Below are positions 27,986 to 35,537 of a DNA stretch of 63,879 nt, piece by piece (position 1 is the stretch's first letter; each line of letters starts with the position of its first letter). The notes under the pieces are model-generated. The model did not search any database and had not been told where the DNA came from. It was given only the letters and a program-made list of their open reading frames with translations. Source of the stretch: an uncultured Parabacteroides sp. (GTDB lineage: Bacteria > Bacteroidota > Bacteroidia > Bacteroidales > Tannerellaceae); the NCBI GenBank assembly GCA_900541965.1, contig UQLN01000026.1, positions 1 through 63,879 on the forward strand, in the 5' to 3' direction. Made by a program: the position numbers and the translations under genes.

Positions 27986-29271
27986 AATGTCTTCAATCTG
28001 ATTGTTACTGCATTCCGGTGTGCTTCCAATTGCTCGTTTGCCGCCATAATGCGGATGGTATCACCTAACTGCCGGATACCGTCGGCGGTGATTTCCTGAA
28101 AGGTGATTTTCTTAATGAAACTATCCAGATTCACACCACTATAGGCTTTTGCATAGCCGTTGGTCGGCAGGGTGTGGTTCGTACCGGAAGCGTAATCGCC
28201 GGCACTTTCCGGGGTATACGGCCCCATAAAGACGCTGCCTGCATTTTCCACCTGTCCGGCTATCGCCGTGTAGTCCGTTGTCTGGATAATCAGGTGTTCA
28301 GGAGCGTACAGATTGGTGAAGTCTATCACTTCCTGACGGTCTTTCAGGACAATGATACGGCTGTGTTTCAATGCTTTTTCCGTAATCTCCTGACGGGGCA
28401 AGCGGGCTACCTGTTCCTGGATGGCAAGGATTACTTTGCCTACAATGCCTTCGGAGGCTGTAACCAGCATTGCCTGGCTGTCGGCTCCATGCTCGGCCTG
28501 CGACAAGAAGTCGGCTGCTATAAATTCAGGATTGGCGGATTCGTCGGCTATCACTTCCACTTCGGAAGGGCCTGCCGGCATATCGATTGCCACGTCTTTC
28601 AGACTGACCAATTGCTTGGCGGCTGTAACGTACTGGTTCCCGGGACCGAATATTTTATATACTTTCGGTACGGATTGCGTTCCGTAAGCCATTGCAGCAA
28701 TGGCTTGTATCCCTCCTATCTTAAAGATTTTATTTACCCCTGCGGTTTCAGCGGCAAACAGGATAGCAGGGTGCACATTTCCGTTTTTATCGGGTGGCGT
28801 GCACAATACGATTTCCTTGCAACCGGCAATACATGCAGGTACAGCCAGCATCAATACGGTCGAGAACAAAGGGGCTGTTCCCCCCGGAATATACAGGCCT
28901 ACCTTTTCGATAGCTACCGCTTTCTGCCAGCAGGTAACGCCTGCGGTTGTTTCCACCTTCTTTCCGGTAAAACGCTGGGAGGCATGGAATGTCTCTATAT
29001 TATTTTTTGCGTTACGGATCGCCTCTTTCAGGTCTTCACTGACCAGGGCGCGTGCAGCTATAATCTCTTCTTCCGATACTTGAAGCGAACCGAAGGTTGC
29101 CGGATTTATCTTATCGAACTTTTCTTCATAACGCATAACGGCTGCATCCCCTTCCGTATGTACTTCATTGAGCACGGTGCGGACGGTATCGAACAGGGTG
29201 GTGACATCCAATGCCGGACGTTCAGCCAACGCTGCCCATTCTTCTCTTGACGGATATTTTATTACTTCCAT
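27982..29271 (-). CDS. hisD: Histidinol dehydrogenase
   Basis: NAD-dependent, zinc-containing histidinol dehydrogenase of 429 aa that carries out the last two oxidation steps. Signature segments include PGGTAPLFSTVLMLAVPA, DMPAGPSEVEVIAD and AEHGADSQAML. The gene is separated from hisG by 115 bp that hold a large inverted repeat, and it overlaps hisC by 4 bp. Confidence 0.96.
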   Translation of the reverse strand: MEVIKYPSREEWAALAERPALDVTTLFDTVRTVLNEVHTEGDAAVMRYEEKFDKINPATFGSLQVSEEEIIAARALVSEDLKEAIRNAKNNIETFHASQRFTGKKVETTAGVTCWQKAVAIEKVGLYIPGGTAPLFSTVLMLAVPACIAGCKEIVLCTPPDKNGNVHPAILFAAETAGVNKIFKIGGIQAIAAMAYGTQSVPKVYKIFGPGNQYVTAAKQLVSLKDVAIDMPAGPSEVEVIADESANPEFIAADFLSQAEHGADSQAMLVTASEGIVGKVILAIQEQVARLPRQEITEKALKHSRIIVLKDRQEVIDFTNLYAPEHLIIQTTDYTAIAGQVENAGSVFMGPYTPESAGDYASGTNHTLPTNGYAKAYSGVNLDSFIKKITFQEITADGIRQLGDTIRIMAANEQLEAHRNAVTIRLKTL

Positions 29272-29281
29272 ATTTATTCAG

Positions 29282-29382
29282 TTGACAGTTGACAAGTGAC
29301 AGTTGACAGTTAGGCTTCGCGCCCAGTTAACAGCCCGGCTGAAAGCCGGAATAACTGTCAACTGTCACTTGTCAACTGTCAA
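29282..29382. repeat. 31-bp perfect inverted repeat between hisG and hisD
   Basis: Arms 29282-29312 and 29352-29382 are perfect complements built from repeats of the unit TTGACAG/CTGTCAA. The 39-bp interval contains a second hairpin, CCGGCT-GAA-AGCCGG. As RNA it would form a long stem inside the his transcript. Related sequence occurs at 18609-18634, so this is probably a dispersed palindromic repeat of the genome. Confidence 0.8.
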
Positions 29383-29386
29383 TTAT

Positions 29387-30238
29387 TTAGAGTATCATTT
29401 TTTCAATCGGGATAACCAGGATGCCTTCGGCTCCTAAGGATTTCAGTTTGCCGATGATTTCCCAAAAGTGTTTTTCTGCAATTACGGATTGGACGGAAAC
29501 CCAGTTCTCGTCGGCAAGCGGGGTGATTGTGGGGCTTTTCATACCGGGAAGGACTTCTGTTATTTCTTTTACTTTGTCTTTCGGGGCATTCAGCAGGACG
29601 TATTTCTTTCCTTCTGCTTCCTGGATGGATTCGAAACGGAACAACAGTTCGTCCAGAATCGATTGTTTTTCTTCGGACAGATTGTTGTTGGCAATCAGCA
29701 AGGCTTCACTCTGCATGATGACTTCCACCTCTTTCAACTGGTTGCTCACCAGTGTGCTGCCGGAGCTTACAATATCGAAGATGGCGTCGGCAAGGCCTAT
29801 ACCCGGTGCTATCTCTACCGAACCGCTGATTACGTGCAGGTCTGCTTTCACTCCCTTTTCTTTCAGGTAGGATTTCAGGATTTCGGGATAAGAGGTTGCG
29901 ATTGTCTTTCCTTCGAACCATTGTACACCCTGATAGTCTTCATCTTTAGGAATGGCGAGGGACAGGCGGCATTTACTGAAACCCAGACGTTTTACCAATT
30001 TGGCTTCCTGCCCTTTTTCCACATATTCGTTTTCTCCTACGATACCTATATCAGCTACGCCGTTGGCTACAGACTGAGGGATATCGTCATCACGCAGGAA
30101 TAATACTTCAACGGGAAATCCTTTTGCTGAAAGGAGCAAAATACGTTTTCCCCTGTTTAGTTTTATACCGGCTTCTTCGAGAAGAAGCATTGTTTCATCA
30201 TAAAGACGACCTTTTGATTGTACTGCAATTCGTAACAT
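29387..30238 (-). CDS. hisG: ATP phosphoribosyltransferase (long form)
   Basis: First enzyme of histidine biosynthesis, 283 aa, the long HisG form with a C-terminal regulatory domain for feedback inhibition by histidine. The start MLRIAVQSKGRL at 30238 is preferred; the reading frame extends upstream only to a TTG. The phosphate-binding segment ISSGSTLVSNQL-like sequence appears as IVSSGSTLVSNQLKEVE. It is the first structural gene of the operon and lies just downstream of a His leader peptide and terminator, so its expression should respond to His-tRNA charging. Confidence 0.95.
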   Translation of the reverse strand: MLRIAVQSKGRLYDETMLLLEEAGIKLNRGKRILLLSAKGFPVEVLFLRDDDIPQSVANGVADIGIVGENEYVEKGQEAKLVKRLGFSKCRLSLAIPKDEDYQGVQWFEGKTIATSYPEILKSYLKEKGVKADLHVISGSVEIAPGIGLADAIFDIVSSGSTLVSNQLKEVEVIMQSEALLIANNNLSEEKQSILDELLFRFESIQEAEGKKYVLLNAPKDKVKEITEVLPGMKSPTITPLADENWVSVQSVIAEKHFWEIIGKLKSLGAEGILVIPIEKMIL

Positions 30239-30291
30239 GCTATTATTTTTTTTAAATGTTGACAATTGATAATTGAGAGTTGACCGTTTGG

Positions 30292-30326
30292 AAATAAAAA
30301 AAGGCTCACCGCGAACGGTAAGCCTT
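30292..30326 (-). terminator. His attenuator terminator
   Basis: On the minus strand AAGGCTTACCG and CGGTGAGCCTT form an 11-bp stem (one wobble) with a TTCG tetraloop and then a T tract. It lies between the leader peptide stop and hisG, the correct place for an attenuation terminator. Confidence 0.85.
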
Positions 30327-30371
30327 CATTATATATCCTTGTGTATCCTACATACCCAACAGCCCACCGAA

Positions 30372-30419
30372 CTAACGCCCGTTGCAATGATGATGGTGAT
30401 GTAGTGTTATTCTTCTCAT
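30372..30419 (-). CDS. hisL: His operon leader peptide
   Basis: A 15-codon reading frame encodes MRRITLHHHHHCNGR with five consecutive histidine codons. It starts about 13 bp after the predicted transcription start and ends 46 bp before the terminator hairpin. A ribosome stalled for lack of charged His-tRNA would sit on the histidine run and change folding of the following RNA, allowing hisG to be transcribed. The gene is too short for automatic calling. Confidence 0.9.
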   Translation of the reverse strand: MRRITLHHHHHCNGR

Positions 30420-30438
30420 TTGTTTTATTATTACGCCG

Positions 30439-30467
30439 CAAAGTTACAATAATAATTGAATTAGCAA
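30439..30467 (-). promoter_or_regulatory. Promoter of the his operon
   Basis: On the minus strand TTG at 30467-30465 and TAACTTTG at 30446-30439 are separated by 18 bp. The predicted transcript begins near 30432, just before the leader peptide. Confidence 0.65.
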
Positions 30468-30508
30468 GTATTTCTATCAAAAGATTACAAAAAACCGCTA
30501 TTTTTTTC

Positions 30509-30826
30509 TTAAGATGCTAATTTAAGGCCGATAATTCCCGTTACTATCAACAATGCGGAGAGTATACGATACAAGCCAGCCGAGTCATGGAAAAAGAAAA
30601 TTCCAATCAGCAATGTTCCTACTGCCCCTATGCCTGTCCATACCACATATGCCGTACCAATCGGTATCGTTTTCTGCGCCAGAAACAGGAAATAGCCACT
30701 CAATCCCATCGATACGACGGCAATTGTCAGGTAAAGCAAACGATGACCAGTCGTATCGGCCATTTTCATCCCGATGGGCCAGCCTATTTCAAACAGACCG
30801 CCCAACAACAAATAAATCCATCCCAT
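30509..30826 (-). CDS. SMR-family exporter, Gdx (SugE)-like
   Basis: Four-helix small multidrug resistance protein of 105 aa. It matches the guanidinium-exporter (Gdx/SugE) branch more than EmrE: Glu13 in helix 1 with Trp16, then IPIGTAYVVWTGIGAVGT in helix 3 (Tyr60, Trp63), and the ending GIIGLKLAS. It starts 3 bp after the stop of the M1 aminopeptidase gene, so the two are co-transcribed and there is no space for a guanidine riboswitch directly upstream. Confidence 0.88.
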   Translation of the reverse strand: MGWIYLLLGGLFEIGWPIGMKMADTTGHRLLYLTIAVVSMGLSGYFLFLAQKTIPIGTAYVVWTGIGAVGTLLIGIFFFHDSAGLYRILSALLIVTGIIGLKLAS

Positions 30827-30829
30827 AAA

Positions 30830-33385
30830 TTATTCTTTTAGTCTATATAAATGGTCGGCTTGTTGCCGTATTTTATTTGATAACATCACCGGATAATCCG
30901 GATTATTGGCAAAGAATGTATCCACCTCTTTCCGTGCCTCCGCCGAAGTATGACCAGATAATAAAGCTCTTACCCATGCTGTTGGGAAGAATATATCTCC
31001 GGTACGCTGAACCTCCTGCAATGCTTCCAGACCGGGGCGGATATAAGAAACGGCTTCTTTCTGCCACACTTTGCTGTTCACATTTGCCAAAGCAGCAGAC
31101 GCCCACGGCTCAATCCGCCGGTTCTCTGCGACCAGCAAGGCATTAAACACACTGTCGCGCACCTCTTTCTGGGGTGAAACGGACGGGGATATAAATGCAT
31201 ATTCCTTCTTGCGATCCGGGTTTATAATGCGGGATTGTTGCACGGAAACAATTTCATCCGCTTGTTCCGGCAGGTACATCGCCAATTTATACGACAATCC
31301 GATATAGTCGCTTTCGCTCAAAGAACATTCGCCGGGCGCTTTTTGTTCTTTCCATATTTTATACAGGCGGCCAATTGCTTCGGGTGTCTCAGCCAGGGAG
31401 CGGTACATACGGAAGGCTTGCAGGCTTATTCCAGGAGAGCCTTTTTCCTGTACGATTTTCCATAAGGCTTCTTCCGGCTTTTTGGCATCTACCGGATACA
31501 AACGCTGGCAATTTCCGATATATCCTAATACGGAAGAGAAAAGCAACGGGTTTCTCTCCTCCGACAGGTATTCAAGCATGGCATCTATATACCACTCTGA
31601 CGGGATAGTCCGGTTCAGTAAATTCTCGTAAAGCGTAATCAGTAAAGAACCGCAAAAGACATCATCCGGCGTATTCTGCAAGGGCAGCAACAAATCTTCC
31701 GCTTCCTGCGGGGTCAAACGGAAGAAACCGTAGGCTGTTCCGTCGGTATTCGGGATAAGCGTATATTTTTCTCCGGCAGGCAAGTCCAGTTTTCGGGTGA
31801 CCACATCGGTCTTTCCGTCAAAAGAGACCGTAATCGTATCTACACGGCTATCCAAATAAAGCTGATACGTGATATCCTGCGGCCAGAGCAGACCACGTCC
31901 CCAACTGTCTTTTTGGGATACGATAAGGCTATCCCCTTTTATCTCCGCCCGTATATCCGGCATTCCTTTTTCATGTACCCAGACATGGCTCCATGCCTGC
32001 AAATCGTGGTCCGTATATGTATCCAGAATACCAATTAGGCCTTCCCAAGTGGCATTGCCATACGCATAGGTTTTCAGGTATTCCTGTATACCTTTACGAT
32101 ACGCGTCCTCTCCCATCATACGGATTAACATAGCCATTACGACCGGGGATTTGTCATAGATGATATTCCCGTATGCCAGACCGGCATTCCGCAGGTTATC
32201 CAAGTCCTGTTTGATAGGATTGGCTCCGGCCGTACGGTCTTCGGAATAGGAAGGCGGCAGGTAATCGAGCATAAAATTCAAACGGTGGTCGACTTCCGGA
32301 TAAAGCGGCTCCACAACCTGCGATGCGTAATAGTTGGCAAAGACTTCTTTGGTCCAGACATCGTCGAACCATTCCATCGTAACATAATCGCCAAACCACA
32401 TGTGGGCGGTTTCGTGCGCTATCAGAGCGCTACGTCCCAACCGCTCGTTCAAGGTCGGATTCTCATTCAGGAACATACGCCGGTCGTTATATAAAGTGGC
32501 TCCGGTATGTTCCATTCCGCCATATTGGAAACCCGGCAGGATGATAAAATCATATTTGGCAAAAGGATAAGGTATTCCCGTATATTCTTCCAGCCAACTG
32601 AGGGCATCGAATACTTCACCTGCAATTTCCGGGCATTGCGCCACTTTCTTCGGGTCGGTTTCCCGGTGATACAGGGAAATTTCCCTACCCTCACGATTAT
32701 ATGTCTCACGGGACAGTTCACCTGCTACGAAAGAGAACAGGTAAGTGCTGAGCGGTTCAGTCTCGCGGAAAGAGATTCGTTTACGTCCGGGAACGGAAAC
32801 GGAATCGGTTTCCTGTATGGCCCCATTTGCTATAGCCTGCCATTTCTGAGGGACTTCGAGGGTAAGGCTGAACAGCGATTTCATATCCGGCTGGTCAAAA
32901 CAGGGAAAAAGCGTACGGGCACGGTCGGGAACCAGCAAGGTATATAAAAACTCATCCCTACGGTTCAGCGACTGGTCGATTGCTGTAAAAGCGATTGAAA
33001 CACGGTTCTCTCCCGGAGACACTTCTCCGGCATCTATTACGATATGTTCATCTTTAAACGTATAAGGCACTTCCTTTTCATTCAAAAGGACGGAAGATAC
33101 CTGTCCCGGCTCTCCGCGGAAATCGATGATAACGGGTTGTTTTTCTTTGATAACAAGTGAAATCTCTGCCGTTCCAGTGATAGCTTCCCCGCGTTGTTCC
33201 GGTATAGAGAAAAACAGACGGTAGCGTACCTGCCCGAAATTGTCTTTCCTGTATTGTGCCAGTTCGCGGCTAACGCCAGCCTGTAGCAAGGCTGTTTCCG
33301 ATTGAGGCGAGCCGCATGCCGTAAGCAAGCCGATGGCGACTGCTCCAAGGGTACAGCAAATAGTATGTTTCATTTGTTTTTTCAT
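30830..33385 (-). CDS. M1-family zinc aminopeptidase, lipoprotein
   Basis: Exported aminopeptidase of 851 aa. The lipobox is LLTAC, followed by the beta-sandwich domain of M1 peptidases, the substrate-binding YGGMEH (variant of GAMEN) near residue 290, and the zinc site HETAH near residue 323 with the downstream glutamate in WTKEVFANYYA. The C-terminal helical region is complete. It likely trims peptides in the periplasm for this asaccharolytic-capable gut lineage, though the specificity is unknown. A DUF4268-like gene ends 3 bp upstream. Confidence 0.93.
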   Translation of the reverse strand: MKKQMKHTICCTLGAVAIGLLTACGSPQSETALLQAGVSRELAQYRKDNFGQVRYRLFFSIPEQRGEAITGTAEISLVIKEKQPVIIDFRGEPGQVSSVLLNEKEVPYTFKDEHIVIDAGEVSPGENRVSIAFTAIDQSLNRRDEFLYTLLVPDRARTLFPCFDQPDMKSLFSLTLEVPQKWQAIANGAIQETDSVSVPGRKRISFRETEPLSTYLFSFVAGELSRETYNREGREISLYHRETDPKKVAQCPEIAGEVFDALSWLEEYTGIPYPFAKYDFIILPGFQYGGMEHTGATLYNDRRMFLNENPTLNERLGRSALIAHETAHMWFGDYVTMEWFDDVWTKEVFANYYASQVVEPLYPEVDHRLNFMLDYLPPSYSEDRTAGANPIKQDLDNLRNAGLAYGNIIYDKSPVVMAMLIRMMGEDAYRKGIQEYLKTYAYGNATWEGLIGILDTYTDHDLQAWSHVWVHEKGMPDIRAEIKGDSLIVSQKDSWGRGLLWPQDITYQLYLDSRVDTITVSFDGKTDVVTRKLDLPAGEKYTLIPNTDGTAYGFFRLTPQEAEDLLLPLQNTPDDVFCGSLLITLYENLLNRTIPSEWYIDAMLEYLSEERNPLLFSSVLGYIGNCQRLYPVDAKKPEEALWKIVQEKGSPGISLQAFRMYRSLAETPEAIGRLYKIWKEQKAPGECSLSESDYIGLSYKLAMYLPEQADEIVSVQQSRIINPDRKKEYAFISPSVSPQKEVRDSVFNALLVAENRRIEPWASAALANVNSKVWQKEAVSYIRPGLEALQEVQRTGDIFFPTAWVRALLSGHTSAEARKEVDTFFANNPDYPVMLSNKIRQQADHLYRLKE

Positions 33386-33388
33386 CTT

Positions 33389-33844
33389 TTATTCTCTTAA
33401 ATATTCGGCTATCGACATGAAATTCCGTTCCAACAGATACATCTGGGATGCCATAAAAGCAAAAAATTCGCCCCAATGCTCGCGACGGTGGAAATCGGTT
33501 CCCCGTTTTTCCGTGTAAATACGGGCGACTTGTTTGCCTGTCTCCCGAACAAAGCAGATATCCCAGATTAAGCCTTCGGGAAAGTCATTCTCCAATGTTT
33601 CCTTATACCAAGTCAGGCGTTCGAACATTTCCAGGCGCTCTTCCTCCGACCGGTGGTTTACTTCGAGAATGACAAATGCACCTTCCCGGGTGGCATCAAA
33701 TTTCAATTCTACTCCTCTTACTTTCGTATTATATAAGGTCCACACTTTTTTACGTCCTCGCAAATAAGGTTGGACTTCACAATATGCGGCGAAACCTTCC
33801 CAAAATTCTATTTTCAGGTTTTTCAGTTCGTCTTTACTATACAT
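33389..33844 (-). CDS. DUF4268-like protein
   Basis: 151-aa cytoplasmic protein resembling the DUF4268 family, with charged segments such as KIEFWEGFAAYCE and HRSEEERLEMFERL. It is probably related to restriction-endonuclease-like folds, which is known for relatives, but no catalytic motif is evident here. The gene is 3 bp before the M1 aminopeptidase gene, so the SMR exporter, the peptidase and this protein form one transcription unit. Function unknown. Confidence 0.75.
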   Translation of the reverse strand: MYSKDELKNLKIEFWEGFAAYCEVQPYLRGRKKVWTLYNTKVRGVELKFDATREGAFVILEVNHRSEEERLEMFERLTWYKETLENDFPEGLIWDICFVRETGKQVARIYTEKRGTDFHRREHWGEFFAFMASQMYLLERNFMSIAEYLRE

Positions 33845-33910
33845 TATTCTGTTCTAATCTTTTTATTTGCAAAGATAGGAGTTTTGACGGTTATAGAGAA
33901 TCTTTATTTT

Positions 33911-34756
33911 CTAATAACAAAGAGAAGCGGCACCTAATATTCCTGAATTTTCTATTGTTGAAAAACGGATTTGCAGATTTTTTATAGAGTTGGGATAAGC
34001 AAAATCTTTCAAGTTCTCATACATACCTTCCTCAAACAAGGCATGGGTAGCCGCCACAGAACCTCCAAACACAATCATTTCCGGGTCTATCGTCAGTACA
34101 ACCATTTTGATTGCAGCAGCGACATGCTCCCCAAACTGGCGGTAGGCTTCCAACGCCAGGTCATCTTTCCGCATTGCCCGATCGTACATCTCCTTTCCGT
34201 CTATTCCCCAGATATTCATAAAGTAGGAGCCGCTACAATAATATTCGAGTATTTCATCTTTATAAGAAAGCATACCGAATTCGCCCGAGCCACAGTTTGC
34301 ATCCAAGAGTAATTTCCCATGTTGGATAATTCCTCCCCCTAATCCGGTTCCGATAGTAAGTCCTACAAAGTTCTCATAATTGCGTCCTTCACCAAAGAAT
34401 CGTTCGCCAAGGGCAAAACAGTTTGCATCATTATCCACATACACTGGTACATTAAATTGGCTTTCCAATAACTCTTTCAGGTGTACTTCTTTCCAGTGAG
34501 GAATATTTACCACATCATATACGATACCTTTTTTACGGTCTACCACACTGGGCACACCAATACCGATTCCTTTTACATCCTCATTCCATACTGCCCGGAT
34601 TACTTCTACCAGAACCACCAGTGTATCCTCACATTTTTTTGCGTCTTTGGGAGTCGGACGGCTTGCCTGCTCAATTAAACGATTATCACTGATACGTCCG
34701 GCACGCATATTGGTACCACCTAAATCCACACCTATAAAAGAAGTTGTATTTTCCAT
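33911..34756 (-). CDS. ROK-family sugar kinase without the zinc motif
   Basis: Putative sugar kinase of 281 aa in the ROK family. The ATP-binding start FIGVDLGGTNMRAG and the catalytic region YVDNDANCFALGE (with the DNDAN aspartate) are clear, as is TIGTGLGGGII. The usual ROK zinc-binding cluster C-x-C-G-x-x-G-C-x-E is missing: the equivalent region reads NCGSGEFGMLSYKDEI and only isolated cysteines remain. No DNA-binding domain is present, so it is an enzyme and not a repressor. A single gene with its own promoter at 34809-34816. Confidence 0.85.
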   Translation of the reverse strand: MENTTSFIGVDLGGTNMRAGRISDNRLIEQASRPTPKDAKKCEDTLVVLVEVIRAVWNEDVKGIGIGVPSVVDRKKGIVYDVVNIPHWKEVHLKELLESQFNVPVYVDNDANCFALGERFFGEGRNYENFVGLTIGTGLGGGIIQHGKLLLDANCGSGEFGMLSYKDEILEYYCSGSYFMNIWGIDGKEMYDRAMRKDDLALEAYRQFGEHVAAAIKMVVLTIDPEMIVFGGSVAATHALFEEGMYENLKDFAYPNSIKNLQIRFSTIENSGILGAASLCY

Positions 34757-34808
34757 GTCCTTCGATTGTTTATTTTTTCACAACTGTACTTTCGATCACT
34801 CGATTCTA

Positions 34809-34816
34809 CAAATATA
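34809..34816 (-). promoter_or_regulatory. -7 box of the ROK gene
   Basis: TATATTTG on the minus strand, 52 bp before the ROK start codon, fits TAnnTTTG. Confidence 0.5.
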
Positions 34817-34880
34817 CTCCGGATAAAATAAATAATCGATATTTCCATAAAAGATAATCTTCTGGATTACCGTTTATTAT

Positions 34881-34921
34881 AAAATAAAAAACAGGATAGC
34901 CAATTGCTTCGCTATCCTGTT
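34881..34921 (-). terminator. Terminator after the HU-like gene
   Basis: On the minus strand AACAGGATAGC and GCTATCCTGTT form an 11-bp stem followed by TTTTATTTT, 23 bp past the HU-like stop codon. Confidence 0.8.
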
Positions 34922-34943
34922 CCAAACGTTATAAAACCGATTT

Positions 34944-35290
34944 CTATTCTGTCTTTTTACAATTCTTCGGGCTTCTGGTAACTTTTACAGTTCCGGAATC
35001 AAACTCTTTTGCCGTTAAAGAGCCTCCCGAACCGATCCCGTAGCGGAAGGTTCCAAACTCGCCGAACTGGACACGTCGTCCGGCGGCAAGGTACCTGCTG
35101 ATTAACAGATTCATACGGTCGCCCCCCCTTTTACCTGGCTACTCGGAATACCTGCCTCGATTATTTCCAACAGGATATCTTCAAAACGAACCAAATCCGA
35201 ATATACCGGTTGTGCATACATCTTTTCAGGAACCTCTTTTTTGTCTTTTCCTAAATTCGGTCTCTTTACTAAACGAAACTTGATTGACAT
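34944..35290 (-). pseudogene. HU-like DNA-binding protein, frameshifted in a poly-G tract
   Basis: The start codon at 35290 opens MSIKFRLVKRPNLGKD, the N-terminus of Bacteroidales HU-like proteins. After IPSSQVKGG the frame runs into seven G residues (35122-35128) and terminates at once. Beyond the tract, a different frame encodes the rest of the HU fold, RMNLLISRYLAAGRRVQFGE and FGTFRYGIG, ending at 34944. The total is 347 bp; one more G (eight in total) would restore a 115-aa protein. It may be a slipped-strand switch, a true pseudogene or a sequencing error. A terminator follows. Confidence 0.8.
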
Positions 35291-35457
35291 TTTTTTAATT
35301 TTTAATGGATGAATACTTTATCTGCTTGCTTTCGAAAACATTACAAATATATCCAATGCTTAAAAAGCAAATCGTCAAGCAAGGATAACCATAGACGTAT
35401 GTTGCCGTATATAGTAACAAATATGATTCGGGATATTAAAAAAAGAGAGCTTCCTAA

Positions 35458-35491
35458 TAAAAAAGCCCCCTGACTAAAAATAGCCAAGGGG
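35458..35491 (-). terminator. Terminator of the GLUG lipoprotein gene
   Basis: On the minus strand CCCCTTGGCTA and TAGTCAGGGGG pair through 11 positions (two wobbles) and are followed by six T residues, 47 bp after the stop codon at 35538. Nothing else of note lies in 35292-35537. Confidence 0.75.
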
Positions 35492-35537
35492 TACTTTACT
35501 GTGTTTAAATGAAACTCGGTTTTGGTATGGGATAAAC

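Noticed and set aside
28174..29250. 358-aa open frame on the plus strand
   Set aside because: Shadow of hisD, which is unmistakable.
30827..30829. Guanidine riboswitch for the Gdx-like exporter
   Set aside because: Only 3 bp separate it from the upstream peptidase gene, leaving no room for an aptamer.
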